IMG/VR virus record: IMGVR_UViG_3300042507_003169
Coordinates: 1-39,352 of that record
DNA: 39,352 nt
Source: a virus
Direction: 5' to 3' (one strand)
Of the stretch, positions 6,662 to 16,016 are shown in pieces (position 1 is the first letter of the stretch; each line of letters begins with the position of its first letter). The notes beneath the pieces are model-generated. The model did not search any database. It saw only the letters and a list, made by a program, of their open reading frames with translations, and was not told the origin of the DNA. Position numbers and translations under genes: made by a program.

Positions 6662-9600
6662 TTATTTTATTGCGAAAAATTCAATTTTGGCTACTGAAAT
6701 TGTGTTAAGTACGTCGTTTGTCGCTCCATCTCTTACAACAAAAGTAATATTTGTTCCATCAACCTCTTTGACATTTACAATATTTATTGTTTGCCCTGGA
6801 AGATTTGCAAAAGCCATAATCGGAGTAAAGTTAAAACCATGCGCAACGGTAATATTTCCATTTGCATCAGTTACTGCGTTTGTTACCGAGCCTCTACCAA
6901 AAAGCCCTGTTTGCTCAACCGTTGTAACCGAGCCAACCACATTACTTCCATCTTTGCCAAGTAAACTTGTAGGCGTTGCCGTGGTTGTGGAAAGGGTAAC
7001 GGCGCCAGTCACCGAAAGGGTACTTGATAACGTCGCTGCGCCTGTTACACCGAGTGTGCCGTTAACGTCAAGTTTAAAGGAAGGAGTATCATCATTGATA
7101 CCAATATCTCCATTAAAATTAATATAAAGTCTATTTGTATTTTTTGAACCAGAACCTGAAGTATATAAAGCAAGTGAATTATATCTAATATCTCCGCCTT
7201 GATGTGCATAATTTCTCATTCCGCTTCCAAAAGTAGAATATTCGCCTGCAAATAATTTATTAGCTAAAAAAACATTTGCTGAGCTTCCAATTAAATTTGA
7301 ATCAGGAAAAACCATTATTGTTCCGCCTCGAAAAGCAGATGAAATATTGGTTAAATTTTCGCCTATTCCAACATCAAAAGGAATGTAAGTTGTTTTTGCA
7401 AATGTGTTTAAATACTTTGCGTATAAATCGCCTGTTAATGTTCCCCCTGTCAATTTTAAATAACTTGAATCAGCTAAGCCCGTGCGAAGGTAACTTGAAT
7501 TGTCATACGTTATATTTGTTCCCGATGCCTTGACAAAGCCTGCGCCGTTTAAAATGTTTTGCTTTGCAGAAAATCTATTTGTTAAATTAAGTTGATTAGT
7601 ATCTGATTGAGTAAACAAAAATGAAGTATCAGTATAATTTAATTTTGCCGCAAACCTATTTGTTAAATTTAATGAGGTTGTATCAGCATCTCGAAAATAA
7701 GGCAATAACATAGATGTTGTATCAGCTTTACGCAAATAAGGCAGTAACATTGCACTTGTATCAAACCTTGTTACAAGGAAATTGGTATCAGCAGCCAATG
7801 TTCCCGTCGTGGTAATTGTTCCACCTGTTAACCCTGTTCCTGCCGTTACCCCTGTCACCCCTTGCAAATCGGTGAACGGTGCGGTTATTGTTCCGCCGTC
7901 TAACTGAGTCAAGGTTAATGTTTTTGTCGTTGTACCTGTGAAAGCCGCATTGTTTATCTTGTCATTGTAAGACGTGTTCCATTCGTTTTGCTTTATGTCT
8001 GTTGGTATTGAATAGCCTGAGGAATAACTTAACGCCAATGTTCCCGAAGTTGTTATCGGTTGTCCTGAAATAGCTAAACCCGTTGGTACGGTCATGTCAA
8101 CACTTGTTACCGAGCCGTTGTCCGAAAAATTACCCGATACCGTACCTCCATCTTGCTGAGTCAAAGTAATGGTTTTGGTTGTTGTTCCCGTTACCGCTAA
8201 GCTATTGACTTTGTCATTGTACGCGGTATTCCAATTAGCTGAATTATTTGGAATAGATGAAGCCCACGTTGAACCCGTTGACAAGGCAATACCAGCATCA
8301 GGATAAACAGGATTTCCTGCCTGAACCGAACCAACCGAACCAATTCCGCTAACGGTTGCGACGGTATAATTTGCACCTGTTTTAAACGAGGTGGAAACAA
8401 TGGTTATTTTATTGGTATCAGTAAGATTGTATTGGTCATTATTTAAAAGTTGTCCATTCCTGAACACCAAAATATATGCCTTTAATTGAATAGGAAATTT
8501 AGGTGTAATCGTCCACGTTAAGACACTTGATAAGGCTGGTTGATATTCTTGTTTTAAAATCTTTATGGTATCGTTTCCAATGGCAACATTGATTGAATCT
8601 TGCAACCTTGCGTAAATGGTTGTGGTATCTAAACGCAAAGTCCCCGTCGTTGTGATTGTGCCACCAAGTAAACCAAAGCCTGAACCTACACTTGTTACCG
8701 TGCCCGTTCCTTTTGCATCTATCCTTGTAGATAATGAAGCCGTATCCGCTGCGTTTAATTTTGTCGCAAACCTGGAAGTAAGATTAAGGCTTAAGGTATC
8801 GGATTGAGTAAATAAAAACGAGGTATCGGCCGACACCGTGCCCGTCGTTGTTATTGGGTCAGGTGAAACAAGTATTCCCGTACCGCCTGAAATTGAAGTA
8901 AGGCTGCCCGATCCTCCGCCACTTCCTGCACTACCACCACGGGGAAATATTACCGTATAATTTTCACCTATTTTATAAGCAGTTGCACCGATAACCACGG
9001 AGGCGTTAGTTGGTATCGTGTATTGGGTAGGCAAAAGTATTTGTCCATTCCGGTAAACTTGCACTACATTTACGCCACCGACTACTAATGTGTCACTTTG
9101 CGTCCAAGTCAAAGTTGAGGAAGAAACATTCGTAAAATCTTGACGCGCGTAAAATCTTCCACTTGTATCCGCGTATGCTTTAGTTGCGTAGTTGGCTAAC
9201 ATTGCAGCCGTATCACTTACTAAAAGTGTGGCGGTTGTATCGCGCCATAATCCACCAGAATAATATAAAGAAGCCCTGTCAACGGGTAAGGTTATTTGAA
9301 CATCATGAAGCTCGTTTAATTTATAACCCGATGCTACACGAATGGCAATTGTACCATTATTTGAACTTGAATTAATACAAAAGCCGATAGGCATATCAAT
9401 ATTTGGTGCAACAGGTTCAACGTCTGTCCAAACACCTGCCACCGTTGGCGAAGGGTAAAGGATAGCACCAGCCGTAAAGGTATCAGTGTTGACTTGTCTT
9501 ATTTTGCCAAAAGAAATAACGTAACCATCTTCTCCGTTCGTTAAATCATGAGCCGTTATTCCTAATAAGTACTTTGCATCTATTGTGCCATTGGCTATAA

Positions 9601-10228
9601 ACTTTGCAACTGTTATTCTTCCACTTGCTCCCACCGTGCCATTAGCATAAACGATGCTGCCTTTTGCTATAGTTGAGCCTGTTTGATTTTTAACGAGCCA
9701 AAAGTTTTTAAATCCCAATTCGTTTGGCACGGCATCATACATTCCCAAAACAACTGTACCTAACTCCGAATCCCATCGCATTTTTGCCGTGTCCACATTG
9801 TTAGGAGGAACACTTGTTTTAAAAAACAATGAATCAACAGGTTGTGCAAAAGCACCGCCGCCTACTTGATTCCAAACATTGGAAGAAAAATCAAAGGAGT
9901 ATATTTTTAAATTAACGGTGTCAAGAATAACCCATGCGTTTTGGTTTGATACGGGTTGAATGGATGCTGTATCGGAAATTGAACCGCGCCAAACAAGGCC
10001 GTCGGCTGTGGTTTGGAAACCTAATCTTTGTTTGTTAGGATTTGCTGGGTACTGAGCAAAGAGGGAAACAGAAAGGAATAAAATAAGAATTGAAGGCAAT
10101 GTTTTTTTGCCCCCAATCCTCTTAATCAAATTACTACCCACTTTCAATAAAACCTCTTGGATTAAAATCTCACCAACGCGCCCCAATGTTTTCAGGAAAC
10201 GTCTTTTTTTCTTTGGTTTTTCCATCAT
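6662..10228 (-). CDS. Large tail fibre / receptor-binding protein, 1188 aa
   Basis: The largest gene. The N terminus is strongly basic (KPKKKRR) and helical (residues 1-40), then a hydrophobic segment (44-57) ends in LFAQYPAN, followed by QTTADGLVWRG (72-82) as in the 432-aa protein. The body contains repeated modules: SVTSV-type turns, GTLxxDT motifs and several SxFLFTQSDTxxLNLTxRF repeats, typical of trimeric fibres. A GDIGINDDTPSFKLDVNGTLG segment near residue 1050 is a familiar fibre motif. It starts with ATGA overlap on the 179-aa gene. Base repeats within the gene reflect the protein repeats. I infer host recognition; no enzyme domain is visible. Confidence 0.8.
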   Translation of the reverse strand: MMEKPKKKRRFLKTLGRVGEILIQEVLLKVGSNLIKRIGGKKTLPSILILFLSVSLFAQYPANPNKQRLGFQTTADGLVWRGSISDTASIQPVSNQNAWVILDTVNLKIYSFDFSSNVWNQVGGGAFAQPVDSLFFKTSVPPNNVDTAKMRWDSELGTVVLGMYDAVPNELGFKNFWLVKNQTGSTIAKGSIVYANGTVGASGRITVAKFIANGTIDAKYLLGITAHDLTNGEDGYVISFGKIRQVNTDTFTAGAILYPSPTVAGVWTDVEPVAPNIDMPIGFCINSSSNNGTIAIRVASGYKLNELHDVQITLPVDRASLYYSGGLWRDTTATLLVSDTAAMLANYATKAYADTSGRFYARQDFTNVSSSTLTWTQSDTLVVGGVNVVQVYRNGQILLPTQYTIPTNASVVIGATAYKIGENYTVIFPRGGSAGSGGGSGSLTSISGGTGILVSPDPITTTGTVSADTSFLFTQSDTLSLNLTSRFATKLNAADTASLSTRIDAKGTGTVTSVGSGFGLLGGTITTTGTLRLDTTTIYARLQDSINVAIGNDTIKILKQEYQPALSSVLTWTITPKFPIQLKAYILVFRNGQLLNNDQYNLTDTNKITIVSTSFKTGANYTVATVSGIGSVGSVQAGNPVYPDAGIALSTGSTWASSIPNNSANWNTAYNDKVNSLAVTGTTTKTITLTQQDGGTVSGNFSDNGSVTSVDMTVPTGLAISGQPITTSGTLALSYSSGYSIPTDIKQNEWNTSYNDKINNAAFTGTTTKTLTLTQLDGGTITAPFTDLQGVTGVTAGTGLTGGTITTTGTLAADTNFLVTRFDTSAMLLPYLRKADTTSMLLPYFRDADTTSLNLTNRFAAKLNYTDTSFLFTQSDTNQLNLTNRFSAKQNILNGAGFVKASGTNITYDNSSYLRTGLADSSYLKLTGGTLTGDLYAKYLNTFAKTTYIPFDVGIGENLTNISSAFRGGTIMVFPDSNLIGSSANVFLANKLFAGEYSTFGSGMRNYAHQGGDIRYNSLALYTSGSGSKNTNRLYINFNGDIGINDDTPSFKLDVNGTLGVTGAATLSSTLSVTGAVTLSTTTATPTSLLGKDGSNVVGSVTTVEQTGLFGRGSVTNAVTDANGNITVAHGFNFTPIMAFANLPGQTINIVNVKEVDGTNITFVVRDGATNDVLNTISVAKIEFFAIK

Positions 10229-10764
10229 AAAACAATCCCTAAGGTGTTATAAATGTCATTAATTTCTTCATCTTCGTCGCAACTTGCCTCAGGACAACCA
10301 ATGGCGCTGGGTATAAATGCGGTTAATGGCGTTGCATAATTGCAAAGCAAATCTTTTATTCTTTTTTTCTTTACCTCTAACCTTTGTAACAAAGTGTCTT
10401 GATAAAATTTTAAACCTTCAACCCCGACGTTTTGCCCGTATTCGTTATCAATGGTATAAAGCCCATTTGTTCCAAGTTGCATAACCATGTACGGCGCTGC
10501 CTCGTATAACACAGCATTGGCGCAAAATGATTTTAATTGTTTATCCCAAATGTCTTGATAAGACGTTGAAGTAAACGCGGTACTTGTTCCTTTGTCTGCC
10601 ACCATTGAATCATACAAGGTTAAGCCAATCGCTGGAACAATCCAACGGAACTCCGCATCTTGAATGTGTGGGCTGATAAGGCTTTTATCAAGTCTTATAT
10701 CGGCTGGTGTTGGACGTGCAACCCCTCCAGCTATTACTTCACTCGGTTGTATTAATTGGCTCAT
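10225..10764 (-). CDS. Putative head-tail connector, 179 aa
   Basis: The gene overlaps the portal stop region by 26 bases. The protein is mostly helical, with an early IRLDKSLISPHIQDAEFRWI stretch and a central helix region containing ANAVLYEAAPYMV, which resembles gp6-type connector or adaptor proteins found beside portals. The C terminus is acidic with two Cys residues. Position between portal and fibre genes fits a connector, but the family assignment is inference. Confidence 0.55.
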   Translation of the reverse strand: MSQLIQPSEVIAGGVARPTPADIRLDKSLISPHIQDAEFRWIVPAIGLTLYDSMVADKGTSTAFTSTSYQDIWDKQLKSFCANAVLYEAAPYMVMQLGTNGLYTIDNEYGQNVGVEGLKFYQDTLLQRLEVKKKRIKDLLCNYATPLTAFIPSAIGCPEASCDEDEEINDIYNTLGIVL

Positions 10765-12166
10765 TATTTGGGGTTGGTTGTTCTATTTCAAGGGGTGCGT
10801 AACCCAATATCTCTCTTTTTTCATTGACAGAAAGGTTTTCTTCCACCTTAATTTCACCCATGAAAGACACGGGTAAAGTGTTGGAAATACCAAACGATAC
10901 GTCTGTGAATGCTGGATTATAAAGCCCAATTTCTTTTAAAAAAGGATTGATAATTTTTGAAAGCATCAAGTTTTGACGCGGTTTAATAACCGTATTTTGC
11001 AAGTATTCCATTTCCTGCCTTATCTGCTGATTGCTACCAAGTTGCCCAGAAGTTGCAAAGCCTGCTAAAGACTTTGACCAACGATTAGCCACGACGATCG
11101 CTGAGGCTGCAAGGTTTTGAAGGTTTAAAAATTCACCTTCATTTTCTTTTGAAGTGGGAATAAAATTAGCTTTTAATTTCTCATCTCTAAGAACCTGAAC
11201 GAATAATTTGTGATTATTCCCCATGCCTGTAAACTTTGACTCAATGCCTTCAACAAGTTTTTTAGCTTCGGCTGGACTCATCGACCCAAAGAATTGTAAT
11301 ATTCCCGAAGGCATAAAGCCGTTTTCAAATTTACTTGTATTAAAACGCTGGATTCTATATTCAATCTCAGCCCACATTTTGGCGCCAATCCACTCAGGTA
11401 AACCAAAATAGAAATAACCAGCCGCGTATTGCTTCACATGAATAATTGAACGCTCTGTTCCATCTTCAAATTTCTTAAATTCTGGATAAATTGGTACTTC
11501 TCGAAATCCTTCACTCTCATAAAATGTACCTTCGGTTGTCAATGGCACTTCTTCCCAGTTGTCGTAAATGCCAACGGACCTTATAATTTGGTCCGCTTCG
11601 GCTTTCCTTATGCCTGTGTTATAAACAGGAACATGATAAATATAAGTGAATGGCTCATTTCCAACTTTGCCCCGTACTATTTCTGCAAAGCAATTTCCAA
11701 AAGCATCGTAATCAAAAGCCAATGAACCAAGTACTTCTTGCAAATTTTGAGAATGCAAGTTAACCTGCTCAATGACTTCCTCAATTTCATTCAAAGAATC
11801 ATCGGTTATTACCTCACCCTTCATTGAGGTTGTAAGTAAGGTGTTAGATTTCCCTTTCATTGGAATAAAGCCGTCACCGACAACCATGTTAACCTTGTCC
11901 TCAATTATTCGCCTAAGCGTTGGGGAATTGTTTACAATGGCAATAAGGCTTTTTAAAAAGTCATCCTTTTGGGTAAAGAATCTAACCCACTTTGCCCCTG
12001 TAAAATCAAGTCTTTCTCTGGAAGGCTCATTAAAAATATCTTCCACAACTAACATAGTATTGGAAGTATCTAAAGTTACTGATGCTAATAAAGGACTATT
12101 ATTTCTTTTTAAATTTCTTTTAGCCCTGTTCGGAACTGCTTGAATCGTCTTCTTTATTTGGCTCAT
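10739..12166 (-). CDS. Portal protein
   Basis: Taking the ATG of MSQIKKTIQA gives 475 aa; a start 57 bases further upstream is open but overlaps the 74-aa gene more deeply. Features match phage portals: an N-terminal FLKSLIAIVNNSPTLRRIIEDK helix region, an acidic middle EVIEQVNLHSQNLQEVLGSL, then FDYDAFGNCFAEIVRG and YHVPVYNTG in the wing, a PEWIGAKMWAEIE stretch, and a C-terminal stem/crown region with LGSNQQIRQEMEYLQNTVIKP. Portals form the dodecameric DNA channel to which terminase and connectors dock. Notably, it lies downstream of protease and capsid genes and very far from terminase. Confidence 0.8.
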   Translation of the reverse strand: MSQIKKTIQAVPNRAKRNLKRNNSPLLASVTLDTSNTMLVVEDIFNEPSRERLDFTGAKWVRFFTQKDDFLKSLIAIVNNSPTLRRIIEDKVNMVVGDGFIPMKGKSNTLLTTSMKGEVITDDSLNEIEEVIEQVNLHSQNLQEVLGSLAFDYDAFGNCFAEIVRGKVGNEPFTYIYHVPVYNTGIRKAEADQIIRSVGIYDNWEEVPLTTEGTFYESEGFREVPIYPEFKKFEDGTERSIIHVKQYAAGYFYFGLPEWIGAKMWAEIEYRIQRFNTSKFENGFMPSGILQFFGSMSPAEAKKLVEGIESKFTGMGNNHKLFVQVLRDEKLKANFIPTSKENEGEFLNLQNLAASAIVVANRWSKSLAGFATSGQLGSNQQIRQEMEYLQNTVIKPRQNLMLSKIINPFLKEIGLYNPAFTDVSFGISNTLPVSFMGEIKVEENLSVNEKREILGYAPLEIEQPTPNNEPINTTE

Positions 12167-12344
12167 AGGTTTTTTTCTCAGGCGTGAAAATGAGGTGTTG
12201 GCTAACAGATTTGGGGTTGGCATTATACCAACCCCTTAACTCTGCCTGTGTAAAATTTCCGATAGCCTTCTTTAGTATTCCTGCCTTTCCCGTCGGATCT
12301 GCTCCGACGTAAATCATTAGCTTACTTTTTTCGCGTACTATCAT
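12120..12344 (-). CDS. Small protein upstream of portal, 74 aa
   Basis: A short protein with a TQAELRGWYNANP stretch and an acidic Ser-rich C terminus (EDDSSSSEQG). Its 3' end overlaps the portal start by 47 bases. I do not recognise it. A start at Met10 is also possible. Its setting between capsid-cluster genes suggests an assembly accessory. Confidence 0.6.
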   Translation of the reverse strand: MIVREKSKLMIYVGADPTGKAGILKKAIGNFTQAELRGWYNANPKSVSQHLIFTPEKKTYEPNKEDDSSSSEQG

Positions 12345-12355
12345 GCTTTTGTATT

Positions 12356-12904
12356 TTAGTCAAGTGCGTTCATGACTGTTTCGCCATTAACAATAAACCT
12401 TGCCTTGTTTGTGGTACGGCAAGTAATGGTTAATGTTTCTTGGTTTGAGTCAGTAAACAAAGCACCCGATAAACCTTCGGCGCTTGTTAGCCTTGCTGGT
12501 CTTTTCTTTGAGCCAATTACCTCAGCGCCCCAAATCCAGTAATTACCAGTATTTTCAACATGCACACAAACTAAGCCGCAAGCCTGATTTGCCATGTCTT
12601 GAATCAAGTTTCTTAACTCTTGGTCACGACAATTGATGATACCTACCAAACTTTGCTCAATCGCAACAGACAAAGTGTCTGGGTCTTGCGTCACCGTTTC
12701 CGTGAATGCTCCTGAGTTGTCCCTAAATTCAACCTCGTAAAATACGGCAGCTGAGGAAGCCATTGTTATCGCCGTGGTTGCTCCCGATGAGTTGTTTGTG
12801 ATGCTTGTCACCTGGTTGGCATTGGCGATGTAAAGTTTACCAATACCACCGGCGCAAGTTCCATCGACGCATTGATTTAGCCACCCGCTTGTTATTGCAC
12901 TCAT
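12356..12904 (-). CDS. Virion structural protein, candidate tail tube or capsid-associated, 182 aa
   Basis: Starts MSAITSGWLNQCVDG and continues with GGIGKLYIANANQVTSIT, then beta-rich segments, a central helix RDQELRNLIQDMANQ and NTGNYWIWGAEVIG. I recognise this layout as a recurrent structural protein in Bacteroidota siphoviruses whose precise role I cannot name. The beta-helix-beta order is compatible with a tail tube fold. It follows the capsid gene by 12 bases and is probably produced in large amounts. Confidence 0.65.
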   Translation of the reverse strand: MSAITSGWLNQCVDGTCAGGIGKLYIANANQVTSITNNSSGATTAITMASSAAVFYEVEFRDNSGAFTETVTQDPDTLSVAIEQSLVGIINCRDQELRNLIQDMANQACGLVCVHVENTGNYWIWGAEVIGSKKRPARLTSAEGLSGALFTDSNQETLTITCRTTNKARFIVNGETVMNALD

Positions 12905-12916
12905 ATATATTTTCGA

Positions 12917-13900
12917 TTAGTAGCCTAAGCTGATTAATGAAGGGTGAATATAATTAACGCCCATTTTAAAACGCGCCTTAATATATACTTTTTCGTCTTT
13001 TTGGTCGTACCAAAGTTCCAAAGCCGTTTCAGGGCTCAACACGTCGGTTGCAAGTACCTTGTTTTGTGGGGTTGTATATTCCACATAATGAGGCTTAGTT
13101 GTTCCCAAAGAGGTCGCAATATCATCCCAACGGAATTGAGGTATAACAGTCACGCCACGGAAGGTGAATTGTTCAACTCCGTTAATTAACTGAAGTAAAC
13201 CGTAGTCACCGCCACCGCCGTTCTCGATGTCTTCACGAAGTTGTGAATAAACACTTTGGGTAACATTGAACACCTTTTGGTTAGCTGGTAAACCTTTCAA
13301 CTGCAAAGGTGCTTGGTCATACACAGCGCGAAGGATTGCAAAGCCATCACCAGCCGCAAGGTCTGAACCTGAGCCTGTGTCAGTGCGTGGAACTAAATCA
13401 TCCGCAACTAACTGAGGATAATAAACCGTCCAAAATCCATCCAATGAATCAAAGTTAGGATTATTAGAAGACTGGTCACCGAAATAAGAAAGACGGGTAA
13501 TGTCATTTCTTATCGCCTGTTGTGTACGGGTCAATAAAATGTTTTCAATCAATGTTCCCGAAACATCTGGAAGCCTTGTCCCTGTTTTCAATAACTCTTC
13601 GAAAACAGTATCCTCAAATTCATCCCAGCACATTTCAAGGTCAACCTTCATTTTTTCAACGTCGATTGTACGCTGGTAAATGTCAACCGAGCCAACGGGG
13701 TTAAATCCGCAACCAGAATATTTTCTTACAATATTCTCTAATTGCTGAACGAAAACCATTTTCTTTTTATTCGCGACGTTGCCAAGAACACGGAATTGAC
13801 CGCGTAAATCATCATCGAAAAAGACTGGTTCTAAAAATATGTTATTTGCCTCCGTGCCTCTAAAGGATACGTCTAATTGGCTTATTTCAACTGATGCCAT
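12917..13900 (-). CDS. Major capsid protein
   Basis: A 327-aa protein, soluble, acidic and without Cys-rich or membrane segments. Its position, three genes from a ClpP-type head protease and next to other head genes, and its size fit an HK97-fold capsid protein. There is a long helix-like region around residues 85-140 (equivalent to the spine helix), a Gly-rich ENGGGGDYGLLQ loop near 225, a RGVTVIPQFRWDD stretch, and a C terminus with VYIKARFKMGVNYIHP, typical of capsid A-domains. No long N-terminal delta domain is seen. The scaffolding part may instead be the C-terminal coiled coil of the protease. Confidence 0.8.
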   Translation of the reverse strand: MASVEISQLDVSFRGTEANNIFLEPVFFDDDLRGQFRVLGNVANKKKMVFVQQLENIVRKYSGCGFNPVGSVDIYQRTIDVEKMKVDLEMCWDEFEDTVFEELLKTGTRLPDVSGTLIENILLTRTQQAIRNDITRLSYFGDQSSNNPNFDSLDGFWTVYYPQLVADDLVPRTDTGSGSDLAAGDGFAILRAVYDQAPLQLKGLPANQKVFNVTQSVYSQLREDIENGGGGDYGLLQLINGVEQFTFRGVTVIPQFRWDDIATSLGTTKPHYVEYTTPQNKVLATDVLSPETALELWYDQKDEKVYIKARFKMGVNYIHPSLISLGY

Positions 13901-13912
13901 TTGTTTTTAATT

Positions 13913-14374
13913 TTAAAGATTTGAATAAGTAATAGTTGCGGACGTATTAGTTAAAACTAACGAATCCTCAATAGTAAATGCAAATTCCGTTTTTGCTCCA
14001 GCGGCTGCCGTTGCAAATAACACTTTCCAATCGTTGCCTTTATTCAAAGCTGTGGTTGTTATCTGTAAAATTGCCGTTGGTGCTGATGACTGCCAATTTG
14101 CGTAGGCTTCATTTCCCGCTTCATCCATGACGGTTACCTTGTAAAAATCACTTGCACTTGTTACCCCGGTTAAAGGTGCAACGCTTAAGCGATTACCCGC
14201 GGTTGATGTACCGTAAGTAAATGATACGGGAATCCTGTCTTCAAAGGTATCAATCCCATATAATTGTTCCGCGTTTATTCCCTGAGCATTTGCATACGGG
14301 TTAGTGCGATTAAGGTTTTTCTGACCTACATAAGTGTTTGAGTCAGAAAAGCCATTTACATTTGCTGTTGCCAT
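13913..14374 (-). CDS. Putative head decoration / accessory protein, 153 aa
   Basis: A Thr/Ala/Asn-rich beta protein between the protease (one-base overlap) and the capsid gene (12-base gap). In many phages this slot holds a decoration or cement protein that locks the expanded capsid. The N-terminal half has a GINAEQLYGIDTFEDRIPVS stretch. I do not recognise a family, so the role comes from position only. Confidence 0.55.
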   Translation of the reverse strand: MATANVNGFSDSNTYVGQKNLNRTNPYANAQGINAEQLYGIDTFEDRIPVSFTYGTSTAGNRLSVAPLTGVTSASDFYKVTVMDEAGNEAYANWQSSAPTAILQITTTALNKGNDWKVLFATAAAGAKTEFAFTIEDSLVLTNTSATITYSNL

Positions 14375-15387
14375 TATCTTTGTGAAATTTTAGATTGAAC
14401 TAATGAAGCAAAAGAATCAAAGTGATTTGCCTTTGCTTTTACCTCTTTTACCTTTTCATGCGCAGATCCTCCCGAAGGAAGTCCAACGCCTTTTTTAACT
14501 TGCGCCCTGAGTGCTACAAGTTCATTTCCCAATGTTTCAAGGACTGTTTCAATTTCGTTTATTGAAGTCGTTTGCTCGTTTGATTTGTCAGTTAAGGCGT
14601 TCATTTCTTCAGCGGTTAAAACCGTGTAACCTTTTTCTTTTAAAACATTCATAGCAACTTCCAATTCATCAACCCTTACAGGCTCAACGATTGGTTGAAC
14701 TGTTGGCTCAATAACCGTTACTTCGTCTGTATGATTCAACAGATTTTTAATTTTTTCTAAAATGGAATTACCCATGTCTTCATCTTTTTTGTTGTTGATT
14801 AATAATGCGGCTGGTACATTTATAAACTTGCTTAAACTGTTTTGCAACGGTAATAAATTAATCTTTTTTTCGTCCGTTTTTACAATTTCATCAATGAAAC
14901 CAAACTCTAAAGCTTCCTGGGCGGTCATCCATGTTTCAGCCGCCATCATTTTTTTAATCTTTTTTCTAAGGTCTTTTTCTTCACCTTTGCGTTTATAAAC
15001 CGCTGACAAATAAATGTCTAATAACTTTTCTTCCATCTTATCTAACAATTCAACCGTCGCTTCGAGTTCGTCGGAATTACCGAAAGCTTGAGACCAAGGT
15101 CTGTGAATCATTAAAAATGAATTTTCAGTCATTTTCACTTTGTCAGCCGCTAACAGTACAACCGTTGCAATACTTGCTACCAAGCCGATTCCTGTTGCTG
15201 TGGTTTCGTTTGAATAAGTAGAAATTAAATCAGCCATTCCCATTCCTTCAGTAACTGAGCCGCCACCTGATGAAATAGTAAAATCTATTGACGCTCCATT
15301 TGCTTCATCTATTTTATATTTTAGATAAGGCATTGAATTGTACCACTCTGAAATTTCCCCTATAATATCAACTTTAACATTTGCCAT
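14374..15387 (-). CDS. ClpP-type head maturation protease with coiled-coil tail
   Basis: A 337-aa protein. Residues 1-175 match peptidase S14: SSGGGSVTEG near 39-48, nucleophile Ser72 in GLVASIAT, His95 in MIHRPW and Asp166 in GFIDEIV form the catalytic triad. Residues about 245-300 are a coiled coil followed by a basic, Gly-containing tail. This protease-plus-coiled-coil design is common where the C terminus acts as the internal scaffold and is removed by the protease. The role would be processing the procapsid before DNA packaging. The stop overlaps the next start by one base. Confidence 0.9.
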   Translation of the reverse strand: MANVKVDIIGEISEWYNSMPYLKYKIDEANGASIDFTISSGGGSVTEGMGMADLISTYSNETTATGIGLVASIATVVLLAADKVKMTENSFLMIHRPWSQAFGNSDELEATVELLDKMEEKLLDIYLSAVYKRKGEEKDLRKKIKKMMAAETWMTAQEALEFGFIDEIVKTDEKKINLLPLQNSLSKFINVPAALLINNKKDEDMGNSILEKIKNLLNHTDEVTVIEPTVQPIVEPVRVDELEVAMNVLKEKGYTVLTAEEMNALTDKSNEQTTSINEIETVLETLGNELVALRAQVKKGVGLPSGGSAHEKVKEVKAKANHFDSFASLVQSKISQR

Positions 15388-15409
15388 TCCTGTAGATTAA
15401 TGAGTAAAT

Positions 15410-15763
15410 TTATTTATTATAATTTTTCTTATTCCTTTTTTTGCTGATTCCATAGCCAAACGACTCAGGATGTTGTATCATGTTATACACGGTTTTTTCG
15501 CTTAATCCCGTTTGAATGCTTATATCCATGATAGCATTCATCTTGCTTTCATTTTCAAACAATGCGGCTGGATACAATTCCATTACCATGAACTTTGCAA
15601 CCGTAACATCTTTTATAATATTGATTTGAAATAAAAAGTCAATAAGATTATAAATGTCAATTGTATTTCCTTCCTTTTGGCAAAAGGTGACGTATTTACG
15701 CAATAAGCTTCTTTCAAATTCAAGAAACAATTCCCTTGTTACCTCCTTTTTTTCATTGTCCAT
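15410..15763 (-). CDS. Hypothetical protein, 117 aa
   Basis: Helical, basic C terminus (KKRNKKNYNK) after a predicted helix-turn-helix-like stretch DISIQTGLSEKTVYNMIQHP (about residues 80-99). That stretch could bind DNA, like a small recognition helix, but the gene sits between tape measure and head protease. I do not recognise a family. It overlaps the 87-aa gene by 11 bases. Confidence 0.6.
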   Translation of the reverse strand: MDNEKKEVTRELFLEFERSLLRKYVTFCQKEGNTIDIYNLIDFLFQINIIKDVTVAKFMVMELYPAALFENESKMNAIMDISIQTGLSEKTVYNMIQHPESFGYGISKKRNKKNYNK

Positions 15764-16016
15764 CTCTCCAAAATTGTACTATTTGCCTCATTTTACCCAC
15801 TACTTTCGTTCGGCACGCTGGGCAGTTTCTCCTTTCAGGCTCGTAATGGTTGACAAAGTTGTTATAAACATTGAATAAATAATCCATGTCCGACGGGTCA
15901 ATCGATAAAACCCTGTAAGTCCTATCAACCGTTGCCATGACTTGCGTTTTATATTCATCCGGAATACGCGCCGCAAGTTCTCCCCAAATGCTATTTCCTT
16001 TCATACAATTACACAT
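15753..16016 (-). CDS. Small Cys-containing protein, 87 aa
   Basis: Begins MCNCMKGNSIWG and has a CPACR motif at about residues 69-73. The two Cys pairs (CNC and CPAC) could together bind one zinc ion. The gene starts right after the tape measure stop. Function unknown; a structural-zinc accessory in head or tail assembly is possible. Confidence 0.6.
   Translation of the reverse strand: MCNCMKGNSIWGELAARIPDEYKTQVMATVDRTYRVLSIDPSDMDYLFNVYNNFVNHYEPERRNCPACRTKVVGKMRQIVQFWRDGQ

Noticed and set aside
6662-10228. Plus-strand reading frames opposite the large fibre gene
   Set aside because: They are short, follow no gene spacing and result from the repetitive Thr/Ser/Gly code of the fibre gene.
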